Notes under the pieces: model-generated
What the model was told of the DNA's origin: nothing
Seen by the model: the letters and a program-made list of their open reading frames with translations, nothing else
The model's database searches: none
DNA from: a bacterium
GTDB lineage: Bacteria; Krumholzibacteriota; Krumholzibacteriia; LZORAL124-64-63
Direction: 5' to 3'
Assembly (NCBI GenBank): GCA_020049465.1
Contig: JAIFKS010000015.1
Span: forward strand, 1 to 49,329
Length of the DNA stretch: 49,329 nucleotides
Position numbers and translations under genes: made by a program
Shown: in pieces, positions 8,107 through 18,173 of the stretch
Layout: each line of letters starts with the position of its first letter
Numbering within the stretch: position 1 is the first letter of the stretch

Positions 8107-8151
8107 GGGCCCCGAAAAGTTGGGTCCTGGAAAGTTGGGGCCCGGAAGGAT
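8107..8151 (+). repeat. Three 15-base tandem repeats before the SpoIID-like gene
   Basis: Three consecutive degenerate 15-base units, the first GGGCCCCGAAAAGTT and the second GGGTCCTGGAAAGTT, fill the gap before the SpoIID-like gene. If translation began at the upstream GTG at 8090 they would encode an LGP(E/G)K repeat, so they bear on the choice of start. Confidence 0.6.
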
Positions 8152-8155
8152 GGGG

Positions 8156-9664
8156 ATGGGACGGAGCTCACACCCCGCCGGCGGCCGGGAAGCCGGCAGC
8201 GGCCGGTCCGTTGCGCCGCCGCTGCCGCGGGCTCTGGCCCTCGGAATGGCCCTCATGCTTTTTCTGGCGCTGGCGGGCAGTGGTTGCGGCGGACCCAAGC
8301 GCCTGCCGACGGTCGAAACGTCGCCGCGGCCGGGGCCGGGGGTGGAAACCACGCCGACGCCGCCGGTCGTCGCGGACGAGCCGGTCGTGCACCCGGAAGC
8401 GCCGCGCATTCCCTGGTTGGAACCTGCCGAGCCTCTGCTTCGACTGGGCGTGGGGCTGCTCGAAGACAAGATGACGCTGGAACTGCGGTCCGAGGGCGCC
8501 ACCTGGGTGCGCGACGCCGAGTCCGGCCGCACGCTGGCCGCCCTGGAGGCCGGCCAGCCGCTGGTCTGCGGGCGCGACGGTGATCAGGTGTCCTGGCAGG
8601 CGGGCGATCGCGACGGACGCGTCGGTTCGGTGGCGCTGCAGCCGATCGACCCCGGTTTCCTGGTTAGCGCGCCCGGCGGTTCGTACCGCGGCGAGTTCGT
8701 GGTTCTTCCCACCCCGCGCGGCCGCGGCCTGACCCTGGTCAACAACGTCGAACTGGAGGACTACCTCAAGGGCGTGGTGCCGTGGGAGATCGGCCGTCAC
8801 GACGCCGGCAAGTTCGACGCCCTCTGCGCGCAGGCCGTGGCCGCCCGCACCTACACCATCTCGCACCTGGGCGCGCGCAAGGCCCGCGGCTTCGATGTCT
8901 TCGCCTCGGTCATGGACCAGGTCTACAAAGGCGCCGCGGACGAGGACGAACTCTGCAACGAGGCGATCGCGGAGACGGCGCACCAGGTGCTGCGTCACGG
9001 CGGCAAGGAGATCGAGGCCTACTACAGCGCCTGCTGCGGCGGCACCACCACGAGCGTCGGTGAAGTCTGGCCGAAGTCGGATCTGCCCTACCTGCAGAAG
9101 CGCTCCGACGGTCCGGGCGCCGATGGCCAGCCGTGGTGCGCCGGCTCGACGTATTTCCACTGGCGGGAGACCTGGAGCCTCGGCGCGCTGGAGAAGATCC
9201 TGCAGCGCACGTTGCCCGAATATGTGGAGCACATGTCGCAGGAGGGGCGCGCGCGGTGGGCTTCGCCGACGTTCACGCCGGCGCGCGGCGGCGTGTCGGG
9301 GCGGCCGGGATCACTGCGCGACCTGGAGATCCGTCGACGCACGCCCAGCGGCCGCGTGGCCGAACTGGCCATCGTCACCGACGCCGGCACCTACCACGTG
9401 CGCGGCGACCGCGTGCGCTGGGTGCTGACGCCGGCCAGCGGCAGCCCGTTCATCCTGCGCAGCGCCCTGTTTGAACTGGAACTCGTGCGCGACGGCGACC
9501 GCCTGCGCGAAGTGGCCGTGCGCGGCCGCGGGTTCGGGCACGGCATCGGACTGTGCCAGACCGGCGCGCTGGGGATGGCGGCGGCCGGGAAATCGTGGCG
9601 GGAGATCCTGGCCCACTACTACCCGGGCGCGAGCCTCGACGAAGTGCGGAGGCGGGAGCGATGA
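8156..9664 (+). CDS. SpoIID/LytB-family protein (probable peptidoglycan lytic transglycosylase)
   Basis: The product acts on peptidoglycan: SpoIID proteins cleave glycan strands lacking stem peptides. I chose ATG 8156 because GGAAGG lies at normal spacing upstream; GTG 8090 or ATG 8150 are possible alternatives. Length from 8156 is 502 residues. A hydrophobic segment near residues 25-40 ends in AGSGC, a membrane anchor or weak lipobox. The SpoIID domain begins near residue 180 and contains LEDYLKGVVPWEI, with Glu211 in the place of the catalytic Glu. It continues through AQAVAARTYT, the SACCGG segment, and the C-terminal signature GRGFGHGIGLCQTGA. The gene overlaps the start of the NagZ-like gene by ATGA, which suggests coupled translation and a joint role in wall turnover. 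Confidence 0.87.
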   Translation: MGRSSHPAGGREAGSGRSVAPPLPRALALGMALMLFLALAGSGCGGPKRLPTVETSPRPGPGVETTPTPPVVADEPVVHPEAPRIPWLEPAEPLLRLGVGLLEDKMTLELRSEGATWVRDAESGRTLAALEAGQPLVCGRDGDQVSWQAGDRDGRVGSVALQPIDPGFLVSAPGGSYRGEFVVLPTPRGRGLTLVNNVELEDYLKGVVPWEIGRHDAGKFDALCAQAVAARTYTISHLGARKARGFDVFASVMDQVYKGAADEDELCNEAIAETAHQVLRHGGKEIEAYYSACCGGTTTSVGEVWPKSDLPYLQKRSDGPGADGQPWCAGSTYFHWRETWSLGALEKILQRTLPEYVEHMSQEGRARWASPTFTPARGGVSGRPGSLRDLEIRRRTPSGRVAELAIVTDAGTYHVRGDRVRWVLTPASGSPFILRSALFELELVRDGDRLREVAVRGRGFGHGIGLCQTGALGMAAAGKSWREILAHYYPGASLDEVRRRER

Positions 9665-11118
9665 GCGACAGACCGACGACTCCCTCGGCGGGCGGCACGG
9701 CGCCGCGGCTGGCCTCCAGCCTGGTCGTGGGGCTGGCCGGCCCCGAGCCGACGCCGGCCGAGTGGGCCTGGCTGTCGCAGCACCGTCCGGCGGGCGTCAT
9801 CCTGTTCGGGCGCAACGTGACGGGCCCGGCGCAGGCGGCCTCGCTGTGCGGGCGCCTGCGCGCGTCGGTGCCCGGCCTGCAGATCATGGTCGATCACGAG
9901 GGCGGGCCCGTCGCGCAGATGGCTGCGGCGGCGGGCCGCCCGCCCGCGGCCTGGGCGCTGGGCGCGCTGGACGACCCGGAACTCACGCGCGAGGTGTGCC
10001 GCGAAACCGGCGCGCGTCTGGCCGCGCTGGGCGTCACGCGCGTGCTCGGACCGGTGGCCGATGTCCTGGAGTATGCGCGCAATCCGGTCATCGGGGCCCG
10101 CGCGTTCGGCGACACGCCGGCGCTGTGCGCGCGCCATGTCGCGGCCGCGGTGCGCGGCTACCGCGAAGCCGGGCTGCTCGTCTGCGTGAAGCACTGGCCG
10201 GGCCACGGCGGCACCGCGACCGACAGCCATCTCTCGCTGGAACTACAGATGGTCTCCGGCTGCCGCGAGCCGTTCCTGGCCGGACTTGCCGCTGGCGCCG
10301 ACGCGATCATGGTGGGGCATCTGCCGGTGGCGCTGACCAGCGGAGGCGTTCCGTGCCTGGCGACGCTCGACGCCGACTACCTGGCGGCCACGCGCGCGGG
10401 CCTGACCGCCGACGGCGTGGCGCCGCTGCTGGTGGCGGACGACATCACGATGGGCGCGCTGCGGGTTCCCATGCGCGCGGCGGGCGTGCCGGTGCCCGAC
10501 GATCTGGACAGCGGGCTGGTCGATCCCGGCGTGGTTCCCGACGCCTGGCTGCGGCGCCTGCTGGAAGCGGGCTGCGGCCTGCTCCTGATCCGCGGCATCC
10601 CCTGGCGCGCGCTGCCGCTCGCGGAGAACACCCTGGAGGCGGCGCCGGCGGCCTCGACAGGGACGGCGGCGGACACCGGGTCGGTCGGCGAGCCGGTGAC
10701 CTGGCGTGCCGCACGGAGTCGCCTGTGGACGCAGGCGGCCAGCGGTTGGGCGGACGGCGGGTCCGAACTGGCCTGGCTCGATTTCACCGAAGGCGACCGC
10801 TGGGGCGCGGCCGACCAGCGCGGGGGCGAAGCCTTCACGGCGAAGCTGCAAACCCTCTTCGCGTCGGTGCGGCGTCTGGGCGCAGGTCCCGGGGAAAGGC
10901 GCACCGGCGCGCGACTGCTGGTCACCTCGCACCGCCCGCTGCCGGCCGAGGCCCTCGCAGGGCTGACCGCGGCGCGCCGCGGGTTCGCCGTGGCCATGGG
11001 GCACCCCAGCCTGGCGGCGGATCTAAGATCTTTCCTGGGAGAGGGTTGGCAGGTCGGCCAGGTCTACGATTGCGATGCCGCCGACCTGGAACCGGAATCC
11101 TGCGGTCCTGTTCAATAA
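9661..11118 (+). CDS. nagZ: GH3 beta-N-acetylhexosaminidase (NagZ-like), two-domain form
   Basis: GH3 NagZ enzymes remove N-acetylglucosamine from muropeptides or glycan ends during wall recycling. The start is ATG 9661, overlapping the stop of the SpoIID-like gene as ATGA. The 485 residues begin without a signal peptide, which suggests a cytoplasmic enzyme. The GH3 barrel carries the DHEGGPV loop, the KHWPGHGGTATDSH signature (Lys177-His178, with the catalytic His of NagZ in the later part) and ADDITMGAL, where the Asp260-Asp261 pair corresponds to the nucleophile motif. The C-terminal 150 residues, after about 330, exceed a single-domain NagZ and resemble the alpha/beta second domain of longer GH3 enzymes. 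The pairing with SpoIID makes sense: one cuts strands, the other trims the products. Confidence 0.85.
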   Translation: MSDRPTTPSAGGTAPRLASSLVVGLAGPEPTPAEWAWLSQHRPAGVILFGRNVTGPAQAASLCGRLRASVPGLQIMVDHEGGPVAQMAAAAGRPPAAWALGALDDPELTREVCRETGARLAALGVTRVLGPVADVLEYARNPVIGARAFGDTPALCARHVAAAVRGYREAGLLVCVKHWPGHGGTATDSHLSLELQMVSGCREPFLAGLAAGADAIMVGHLPVALTSGGVPCLATLDADYLAATRAGLTADGVAPLLVADDITMGALRVPMRAAGVPVPDDLDSGLVDPGVVPDAWLRRLLEAGCGLLLIRGIPWRALPLAENTLEAAPAASTGTAADTGSVGEPVTWRAARSRLWTQAASGWADGGSELAWLDFTEGDRWGAADQRGGEAFTAKLQTLFASVRRLGAGPGERRTGARLLVTSHRPLPAEALAGLTAARRGFAVAMGHPSLAADLRSFLGEGWQVGQVYDCDAADLEPESCGPVQ

Positions 11119-11122
11119 TCTT

Positions 11123-11151
11123 TTGACTGAACGGCGGGGTGGGATTATATT
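11123..11151 (+). promoter_or_regulatory. Promoter for tRNA-Asp
   Basis: TTGACT (11123-11128) and TATATT (11146-11151) are spaced 17 bases, 24 bases before the tRNA 5' end. This is a near-consensus housekeeping promoter. Confidence 0.72.
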
Positions 11152-11174
11152 CCCCCCTCGCTGAATCCCAAGGC

Positions 11175-11251
<77 letters not shown>

Positions 11252-11257
11252 TCTGCC

Positions 11258-11283
11258 AACCGCGGCCCAGGTCGCGGTTTTTT
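11258..11283 (+). terminator. Terminator after tRNA-Asp
   Basis: AACCGCG (11258-11264) pairs with CGCGGTT (11273-11279) around an eight-base loop and runs straight into a T-rich tract (11278-11283, then GTTTT). Confidence 0.8.
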
Positions 11284-11369
11284 GTTTTGGTTGCCCTTGG
11301 GAACCTTTAGGACCGCGAACCAGCCGTACCGCTGCCGACCATTCCCGCCAACGCCAAGGAGCTGGAACG

Positions 11370-13139
<1,770 letters not shown>

Positions 13140-13153
13140 CCCGAATCGATCGA

Positions 13154-13191
13154 GGGCCTGCGGCGAACCGTCGCCGCAGGCCCGGCCTTTT
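13154..13191 (+). terminator. Intrinsic terminator after the M49-like gene
   Basis: GGGCCTGCGGCG (13154-13165) pairs perfectly with CGCCGCAGGCCC (13172-13183) around AACCGT. GGCC and four T follow. It separates the M49-like gene from queE. Confidence 0.8.
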
Positions 13192-13206
13192 CCCTGGAAG
13201 CGCACC

Positions 13207-13869
13207 ATGCTGCTGATCAGTGAAATCTATCCGGCCATTTGCGGCGAATCGCTGTTCAGCGGCATGCCCTGCACCCTTGTGCGGCTCAGCGGCTGCCACG
13301 TGCGCTGCCGTTGGTGCGATTCGGCGCACGCGTTCAACGGCGGCGAAAAGCTGGCCGTGGACGAGGTGCGCGAGCGCGTGCGGGCCCAAGGCCTGCGCAC
13401 GGTCCTGGTGACCGGCGGCGAGCCGCTGCTCCAGCCGGCGGTGACCGGCCTGCTCTCGGCGCTGCTGGCCGACGGGCTCACCGTGCTGCTGGAGACGAGC
13501 GGCACGATCGGACCGCGCTCGGCGGTGCCGCTGCGGGACGTGCCGGCGGGCGTGCACCGCATCGTCGATCTGAAGGCGCCCGGCAGCGGGCTGGCGGATG
13601 AAGTCCTGGACTGGGAGGGCATCGCCCTGCTGGGCCCGGGTGACGAACTGAAGGCGGTCCTGGCCGACCGCCGCGACTACGAGTGGGCGCGGGATCTGGT
13701 CCGCGCGCCGGGCCGGTTGCCGGCCGGCGTGCCGGTCAGTTTTTCCCCGGTGCAGGACGGACTGAGTCCGGCCGAGCTGGCCGGCTGGATTCTTGACGAT
13801 GCCCTGGACGTGCGCTTCCAGCTGCAGTTGCACAAGGTGGTCTGGCCCGGCGTCGCGCGGGGGGTGTGA
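13207..13869 (+). CDS. queE: 7-carboxy-7-deazaguanine synthase
   Basis: QueE is a radical SAM enzyme that rearranges 6-carboxytetrahydropterin to 7-carboxy-7-deazaguanine, the second specific step to preQ0 and queuosine. The 220-residue protein has the expected short N-terminus with the substrate-binding GES motif. Its iron-sulfur cysteines are CHVRCRWC (Cys30, Cys34, Cys37), and a TGGEP motif follows near residue 74. The start is ATG 13207 after GGAAGCGCACC. The stop overlaps a possible GTG start of queC, and the ATG of queC is only two bases after it, so the two genes form one transcription and translation unit. queD and queF are not in this window. Confidence 0.93.
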   Translation: MLLISEIYPAICGESLFSGMPCTLVRLSGCHVRCRWCDSAHAFNGGEKLAVDEVRERVRAQGLRTVLVTGGEPLLQPAVTGLLSALLADGLTVLLETSGTIGPRSAVPLRDVPAGVHRIVDLKAPGSGLADEVLDWEGIALLGPGDELKAVLADRRDYEWARDLVRAPGRLPAGVPVSFSPVQDGLSPAELAGWILDDALDVRFQLQLHKVVWPGVARGV

Positions 13870-13871
13870 CG

Positions 13872-14570
13872 ATGGCGGACGGACACGCGAAGGCCGGCGC
13901 GAGGCCGCTGGCGATCGTGCTGCTGAGCGGTGGCATGGATTCCTGCGTGTGCCTGGCCGAGGCGGTGCGCGACCATGAAGTCGCCGCGCTGCACATCAAC
14001 TACGGCCAGCGCACCGAGGCGCGCGAACTGCGCGCTTTCCGGGAACTGGCCGACCATTACGGCGTCACCCGGCGGCTGGTGGCGGACATCTCGTACCTGA
14101 AGGCGATCGGCGGCTCGTCGCTGGTGGACGCGACGCAGACGGTCGAAACGGGCCTGCCCGAACCGGGACAGGGCGTGCCTTCGACGTACGTTCCGTTCCG
14201 TAACGCGCACATCCTGGCGGTCGGCGTGTCGTGGGCCGAGGTGATCGGGGCCGGCGCGCTCTACATCGGCGCCGTGGAAGAGGACGGCAGCGGCTATCCC
14301 GACTGCCGGCGCGAATTCTACGACCGCTTCGAGGCCGCCGCCAACGCCGGCACGCGGCCCGAAACCCAACTGACCATCGTCACGCCGCTGATCCGCCTGG
14401 ACAAGGGCGCGATCGTGCGCCGCGGCCTGGAACTGGGCGCCCCGCTGCACCTGACCTGGTCCTGCTACACGGACGAGGATTCGGCCTGCGGCATCTGCGA
14501 GAGCTGCCGCCTGCGCCTTCGCGGTTTCGCCGCGGCCGGGGTCAGCGACCCGCTGCCGTATCGCCGCTGA
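13872..14570 (+). CDS. queC: 7-cyano-7-deazaguanine synthase
   Basis: QueC uses ATP and ammonia to convert the QueE product into preQ0. The 232-residue protein has the PP-loop SGGMDS at residues 19-24, followed by ALHINYGQR. The zinc site near the C-terminus is Cys198, Cys206, Cys209 and Cys212 in the pattern C-x7-CGIC-x2-C. I chose ATG 13872; the GTG at 13866 overlaps the queE stop and is an alternative that adds two residues. It lies directly downstream of queE. The last 29 bases overlap the end of the opposite-strand radical SAM gene, an unusually long tail-to-tail overlap. Confidence 0.93.
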   Translation: MADGHAKAGARPLAIVLLSGGMDSCVCLAEAVRDHEVAALHINYGQRTEARELRAFRELADHYGVTRRLVADISYLKAIGGSSLVDATQTVETGLPEPGQGVPSTYVPFRNAHILAVGVSWAEVIGAGALYIGAVEEDGSGYPDCRREFYDRFEAAANAGTRPETQLTIVTPLIRLDKGAIVRRGLELGAPLHLTWSCYTDEDSACGICESCRLRLRGFAAAGVSDPLPYRR

Positions 14571-15528
14571 TCTCCGTGCCGCCTGAACCCGCGACCGCGA
14601 AGCGCCCGAAATCGTAATCCTTGTACGCGTTGCAGCGGCTGCAGAGGTGGATCAGGTCGCGGCGGCCGTCGTCCAGCAGTTCGCGCAGGCAGCGGGCGGC
14701 GTGGCCCTGCCAGATCTCGAGCACCGACTGCTCCAGCACGTTGCCGATGACCGCCTTCTCGTGCACGTCCCAGCAGCAGATGGTGGCGTTGCCGTCGGTG
14801 TAGAAGAACATCTCGTCGAGGATCTTCAGGCACGGCTTCTTCACCACATCTTCGGGCTTCTGTCCGGTCCACGGCCACTGGTAGAGCTGCGTGACCAGCA
14901 CCTCGGTGCAGCGCGGCTCCCAGTAGGCGCGGTAGTCGGCGATCTCGTGGCGGTTCTCCGGTACCTCGATCATGCGCAGTTCGGTGAACACCTTGTCGCG
15001 CCAGCCCTCGCGGTCCCAGATCTCCAGGAACCTCGTCGTGCGCTCGAGCACCTTCTGGTAGGGGATTCCCACGCGCGACGGCTCGTAGGTCGCGGCGCTG
15101 AAGCCGTCGATCGAGAACCGCATGATGTCCACGCCGGCAGCCAGCAGTTCGCGGCCCAGGTCCTCGGTGAGAAGTTCGGCGTTCGTGTTGAATTCCACAC
15201 GCGCCGTCGGATCGTTCTGCTTGATGTAGCGCACGATCTCCGGCTGCCGCTTGTCGACGAACGGCTCGTTCGTCAGGAACGGGCGGTAGGTGAGGCCCCA
15301 GCCGCGCGTGTCGTCGACGATCTTCTTCCACATCGCGTCGGGCATACGCGCGGGGTCGCGCACGATCTCGTTCTGCGGGCAGAACGGGCACTTGGCGTTG
15401 CACTTGGTGACGGTCTCGAGCTGGATGAAACGCGGGCGTTCGGCGTACGGCAGCCGCCACCGCGGGCCGCTGTTCGACGACGGTCCGTTGGCGTGGCCTT
15501 GCCACTGGTCAGCCTGGGCTGGACGCAT
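14542..15528 (-). CDS. Radical SAM protein with a SPASM-type C-terminal cluster
   Basis: This 328-residue protein starts at ATG (complement of 15526-15528) behind AAGGA. The radical SAM cysteines are in CNAKCPFC near residues 43-50, preceded by FIQLETVTK. A fold with NTNAELL and MRFSIDGFSAATYE is typical of the family. The C-terminal part has more cysteines in a SPASM-like layout: one in VVKKPCLK, two in ATICCWD and two in CSRCN. SPASM enzymes often modify peptides or sugars. It is the last gene of a minus-strand operon after the LPS genes kdtA and a heptosyltransferase, so a role in surface-polysaccharide modification is possible but unproven. Its 3' end overlaps queC by 29 bases. Confidence 0.75.
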   Translation of the reverse strand: MRPAQADQWQGHANGPSSNSGPRWRLPYAERPRFIQLETVTKCNAKCPFCPQNEIVRDPARMPDAMWKKIVDDTRGWGLTYRPFLTNEPFVDKRQPEIVRYIKQNDPTARVEFNTNAELLTEDLGRELLAAGVDIMRFSIDGFSAATYEPSRVGIPYQKVLERTTRFLEIWDREGWRDKVFTELRMIEVPENRHEIADYRAYWEPRCTEVLVTQLYQWPWTGQKPEDVVKKPCLKILDEMFFYTDGNATICCWDVHEKAVIGNVLEQSVLEIWQGHAARCLRELLDDGRRDLIHLCSRCNAYKDYDFGRFAVAGSGGTEISGDTAAGR

Positions 15529-15582
15529 GGGTTTCCTTCGGGTGCGGGGTTCGGTTCCCGGATCCTCGGCATCGCCGCCGGG

Positions 15583-16938
15583 TCAGGGCGCGGACAACAG
15601 CGGTTCCAGAACCGCCAGGCTGCGGGCCGTGGCTCCGCGCTGGGCCAGCACGACCGCACGCGCGGCTGCGGAGGCCAGGGCCATCGCCGCGGGGTCGCCC
15701 AGCAGCCGGTCGGCGGCGCTCAGCGCCTGTTCGGGCGTGCGCACGACCTGGCCGGCGCCGCGGCGCACCAGTTCGCCGGCCTCTTCGGCGTTGTCGATGA
15801 CGGGGCCGAACAGGACCGGCAGACCCGCCACGGCCGGTTCCATCGTGTTGTGAACTCCGGTGGTGAAGCTGCCGCCGACGTAGGCAAGATGACCCGCGCG
15901 GTAGATTTCCGCCAGTTGGCCGATCGAGTCGGTCAGGACCACATCCGCCGCGTCCGCGCCCGCCGTGTCCGCCGCGACGACCTCGGACAGCCGCCGGGTG
16001 CGCAGGCCGTCCGCTGCGAGCACGCGTTCGAGCTGCGCCAGGCGCGCCGGCGACGGCTCGTGCGGCGTCAGCACCACGCGCACGTCGGGGTGCCCGGCAC
16101 GCAGCCGCGCGAGCACCGGCAGCCACAGCTTCTCGTCCGGGGGCCAGGTGCTGCCCAGGATCAACAGCCGCCCGCCCAGCCGCCTCAGCGCGGCGGCGGT
16201 GGGGCCGGCCTGCGCGGCTTCCCAGCGCAGGATGACCTGCTCGGCCCGCGTGTCGCCGGTGACGCTGACCGGGCAGTGCACGCCCAGGTCTTCCACGAAG
16301 CGACGGCGGTCCTCTTCGGTGCAGACGCCGAGGTGCGCGAAGCGGTCGAACAGGTCCCGGTACAGGGGCTTGGCGTACGGACGCAGGCGCGCGCTGCCGG
16401 GTCGCAGCGAACCGGCCATGAGCACCACCGGCACGCCCGCGCGCGCCGCGGCGAGCACCTGGTTGGGCCAGCAGTCGAACTTGACGAAAACCAGCAGGCG
16501 CGGCCGCCACAGCCGCACCAGACGTTCCATGGCCGGGGCGCGGTCCAATGGCAGGTACTCGTGCAGGTCGGCACAGGGGCGCTTTTCGGCGAAGTGGCGG
16601 CCCGACGGCGAGAAATGCGTGACCACCAGCGGCGCCCGCAGGGGACGATCGCGCAGCGCGGCGATCAGCGGCCGGGCCTGTTCGTATTCACCCACCGACG
16701 TGACGTGGAACCACACACAGCCCTGCACCGCGGCCGCGGCGGCTTGGATGCGCTCGTCCAGGCCGACGCGTCCGCGCAGGCCTTCACGCAGTTTGGGAAA
16801 GAACGGCGCCGCCAGCGGCGCGGCGGCTGCCAGCGCCGGGCTCAAGATGCGGTACGCGCGCAGCGACAGGCCCGGCGCCCGCGCGGCGTCGGTTTTCGCG
16901 GCGTTGTCCGTCAGGTGCTCCGGCCGCCGCGCGCTCAT
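15583..16938 (-). CDS. kdtA: 3-deoxy-D-manno-octulosonic acid transferase
   Basis: KdtA (WaaA, family GT30) attaches Kdo to lipid A precursor at the inner membrane. I start the gene at the ATG complementary to 16936-16938, giving 451 residues; the frame extends far upstream, but that part is the shadow of the neighbouring gene. Signature segments are present: WFHVTSVGEYEQARPL, VVTHFSPSG, FVKFDCWPN, the GSTWPPDE loop, LTPHEPSP, YVGGSFTTGVHNTMEPA and a GPVIDNAEEA-like region. The usual N-terminal membrane anchor is replaced by an Ala/Pro-rich hydrophobic segment near residues 30-45. It overlaps the end of the upstream heptosyltransferase by four bases. Its presence shows that the cell makes a lipopolysaccharide with Kdo. 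Confidence 0.9.
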   Translation of the reverse strand: MSARRPEHLTDNAAKTDAARAPGLSLRAYRILSPALAAAAPLAAPFFPKLREGLRGRVGLDERIQAAAAAVQGCVWFHVTSVGEYEQARPLIAALRDRPLRAPLVVTHFSPSGRHFAEKRPCADLHEYLPLDRAPAMERLVRLWRPRLLVFVKFDCWPNQVLAAARAGVPVVLMAGSLRPGSARLRPYAKPLYRDLFDRFAHLGVCTEEDRRRFVEDLGVHCPVSVTGDTRAEQVILRWEAAQAGPTAAALRRLGGRLLILGSTWPPDEKLWLPVLARLRAGHPDVRVVLTPHEPSPARLAQLERVLAADGLRTRRLSEVVAADTAGADAADVVLTDSIGQLAEIYRAGHLAYVGGSFTTGVHNTMEPAVAGLPVLFGPVIDNAEEAGELVRRGAGQVVRTPEQALSAADRLLGDPAAMALASAAARAVVLAQRGATARSLAVLEPLLSAP

Positions 16939-17945
16939 GTCGGGCTCCCGACGGCGCGCAGCGTCTGCACGGCGAGGGCCGGCGTGATGGATTCCAGGCA
17001 GGCCAGGTCGCCGCGGTGGCAGGGGCGTTTGCCGTTGCGCGAACACGGTCGACAGTCCAGTTCGTGCTCGAGCACGCGGCTGCGGGGCAGGCGCGGGAAG
17101 TACCCGAAGGAGCGCACCGTCGGCCCGAAGAAGGCCAGCACCGGCGTGCCGGTCGTTTCGGCCAGGTGCAGCAGGCCGCTGTCGTTGGTGGCCAGGGCGC
17201 GGCACCGGGCCAGTTCGCCCGCGACGTCCACCAGGGATCGGCCTTCGACGACCACGGCACCGGCGGCCGCGGCGGCGGCCGCCAGCGGACTGCCGGCGAA
17301 CCAGGCGCGTTCGTCCGGACCCAGGAAGATGCGCAGATCGCTCTCGCCCGCCGCGGCCAGGGCTTCCACCAGGGCGACCCAGTGGCGTTCGGGCCAGCGC
17401 TTGGTCGCCCAGCGTGCACCGGGGGCCAGACCCAGAGGCCCGGCGCCGTTGGGGGCTGCGCCCAGGCTTCCGAGAGGAGGGCGCCGGACGGCGGTCGGCA
17501 GGGGAGGCGCAGCCGCGTTGGCCAGGCCCAGTGCCTCGTCGAAGCGGTCGACCATCGTCCGCTCCAGGCGCGCGTTGGCGGTATCGCCGGCCAGCAGCCG
17601 CAGCCGGGCCGTCGTGTCCTTGGCCAGACGTGCGTCGGCCCGGCGCCCCATCAGGGTCAGCAGCGCGTGGCTGCGCAGGACGTGGTGGGCATCCACGACG
17701 CGGTGCCAGCGCTGGGCGCGCAGCTGCCCGGCCAGGTTGCCCAGATCGGCCAGACCGCGGCCTTCGAAGGCGATCACCTTGTCCACACCGTGGAAATGCC
17801 CGGCCAGCGGCGCGAATCCGGCCTTGGTCACCAGGGTGACGCGCCGTCCGGCGGCGTCCGGCCGGTCCGCCAGGGCGGACAGCGACCAGCCGAGCAGGCA
17901 CAGGTCGCCGAGGGCGCCGAATCGCAGAACCAGCCAGTGGTGCAA
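16935..17945 (-). CDS. ADP-heptose:LPS heptosyltransferase (GT9 family)
   Basis: GT9 enzymes add heptose to the LPS inner core. The 336-residue product starts with a TTG codon (complement of 17943-17945); the only nearby ATG, at 17952, is in another frame. The N-terminal LVLRFGALGD is the canonical GT9 opening. The second Rossmann half holds GLAPGARWATKRWPERHW and later TNDSGLLHLAETTGTPVLAFFGPT, typical of donor binding. The final third has several Cys (DCRPCSRN, PCHRGDLACLE), as found in WaaF-type members. It is the first gene of the minus-strand LPS operon and overlaps kdtA by four bases. Whether it adds the first or second heptose cannot be told. Confidence 0.87.
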   Translation of the reverse strand: MHHWLVLRFGALGDLCLLGWSLSALADRPDAAGRRVTLVTKAGFAPLAGHFHGVDKVIAFEGRGLADLGNLAGQLRAQRWHRVVDAHHVLRSHALLTLMGRRADARLAKDTTARLRLLAGDTANARLERTMVDRFDEALGLANAAAPPLPTAVRRPPLGSLGAAPNGAGPLGLAPGARWATKRWPERHWVALVEALAAAGESDLRIFLGPDERAWFAGSPLAAAAAAAGAVVVEGRSLVDVAGELARCRALATNDSGLLHLAETTGTPVLAFFGPTVRSFGYFPRLPRSRVLEHELDCRPCSRNGKRPCHRGDLACLESITPALAVQTLRAVGSPT

Positions 17946-18173
17946 GGGTTCATCCGGTCGGTTTCAGGGCCTTGGGCGCCGCGGCCGGCGGTCACGCGCC
18001 GAACTGTGGTCGGGCGGCCAGGATCGGCCGCCGACGCCCGGAAAGAGAAACACATTCGGCGGCACGGCGCCAGACCTGCCCGGGTGCGAGGCGCTCTTGC
18101 CGCCGCCGCCGCACCGGGTTAACATCGCTCCGGCCGTCGCGCGCCATTTCGCCGCGGGCCGGGGAGCCGCTGG

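Noticed and set aside
3702..8171. 1489-residue open frame on the minus strand
   Set aside because: It is antisense to the C25 protease and is His/Arg/Gln-rich low-complexity, a shadow frame from GC-biased codon use.
9471..11126. 551-residue plus-strand frame overlapping the NagZ-like gene
   Set aside because: It is Arg/Gly/Ala-rich without domains and shifts the frame of a clear GH3 enzyme.
13140..13206. preQ1 riboswitch in front of queE
   Set aside because: The only structure is the terminator of the M49-like gene; no preQ1 aptamer pattern fits in the remaining bases.
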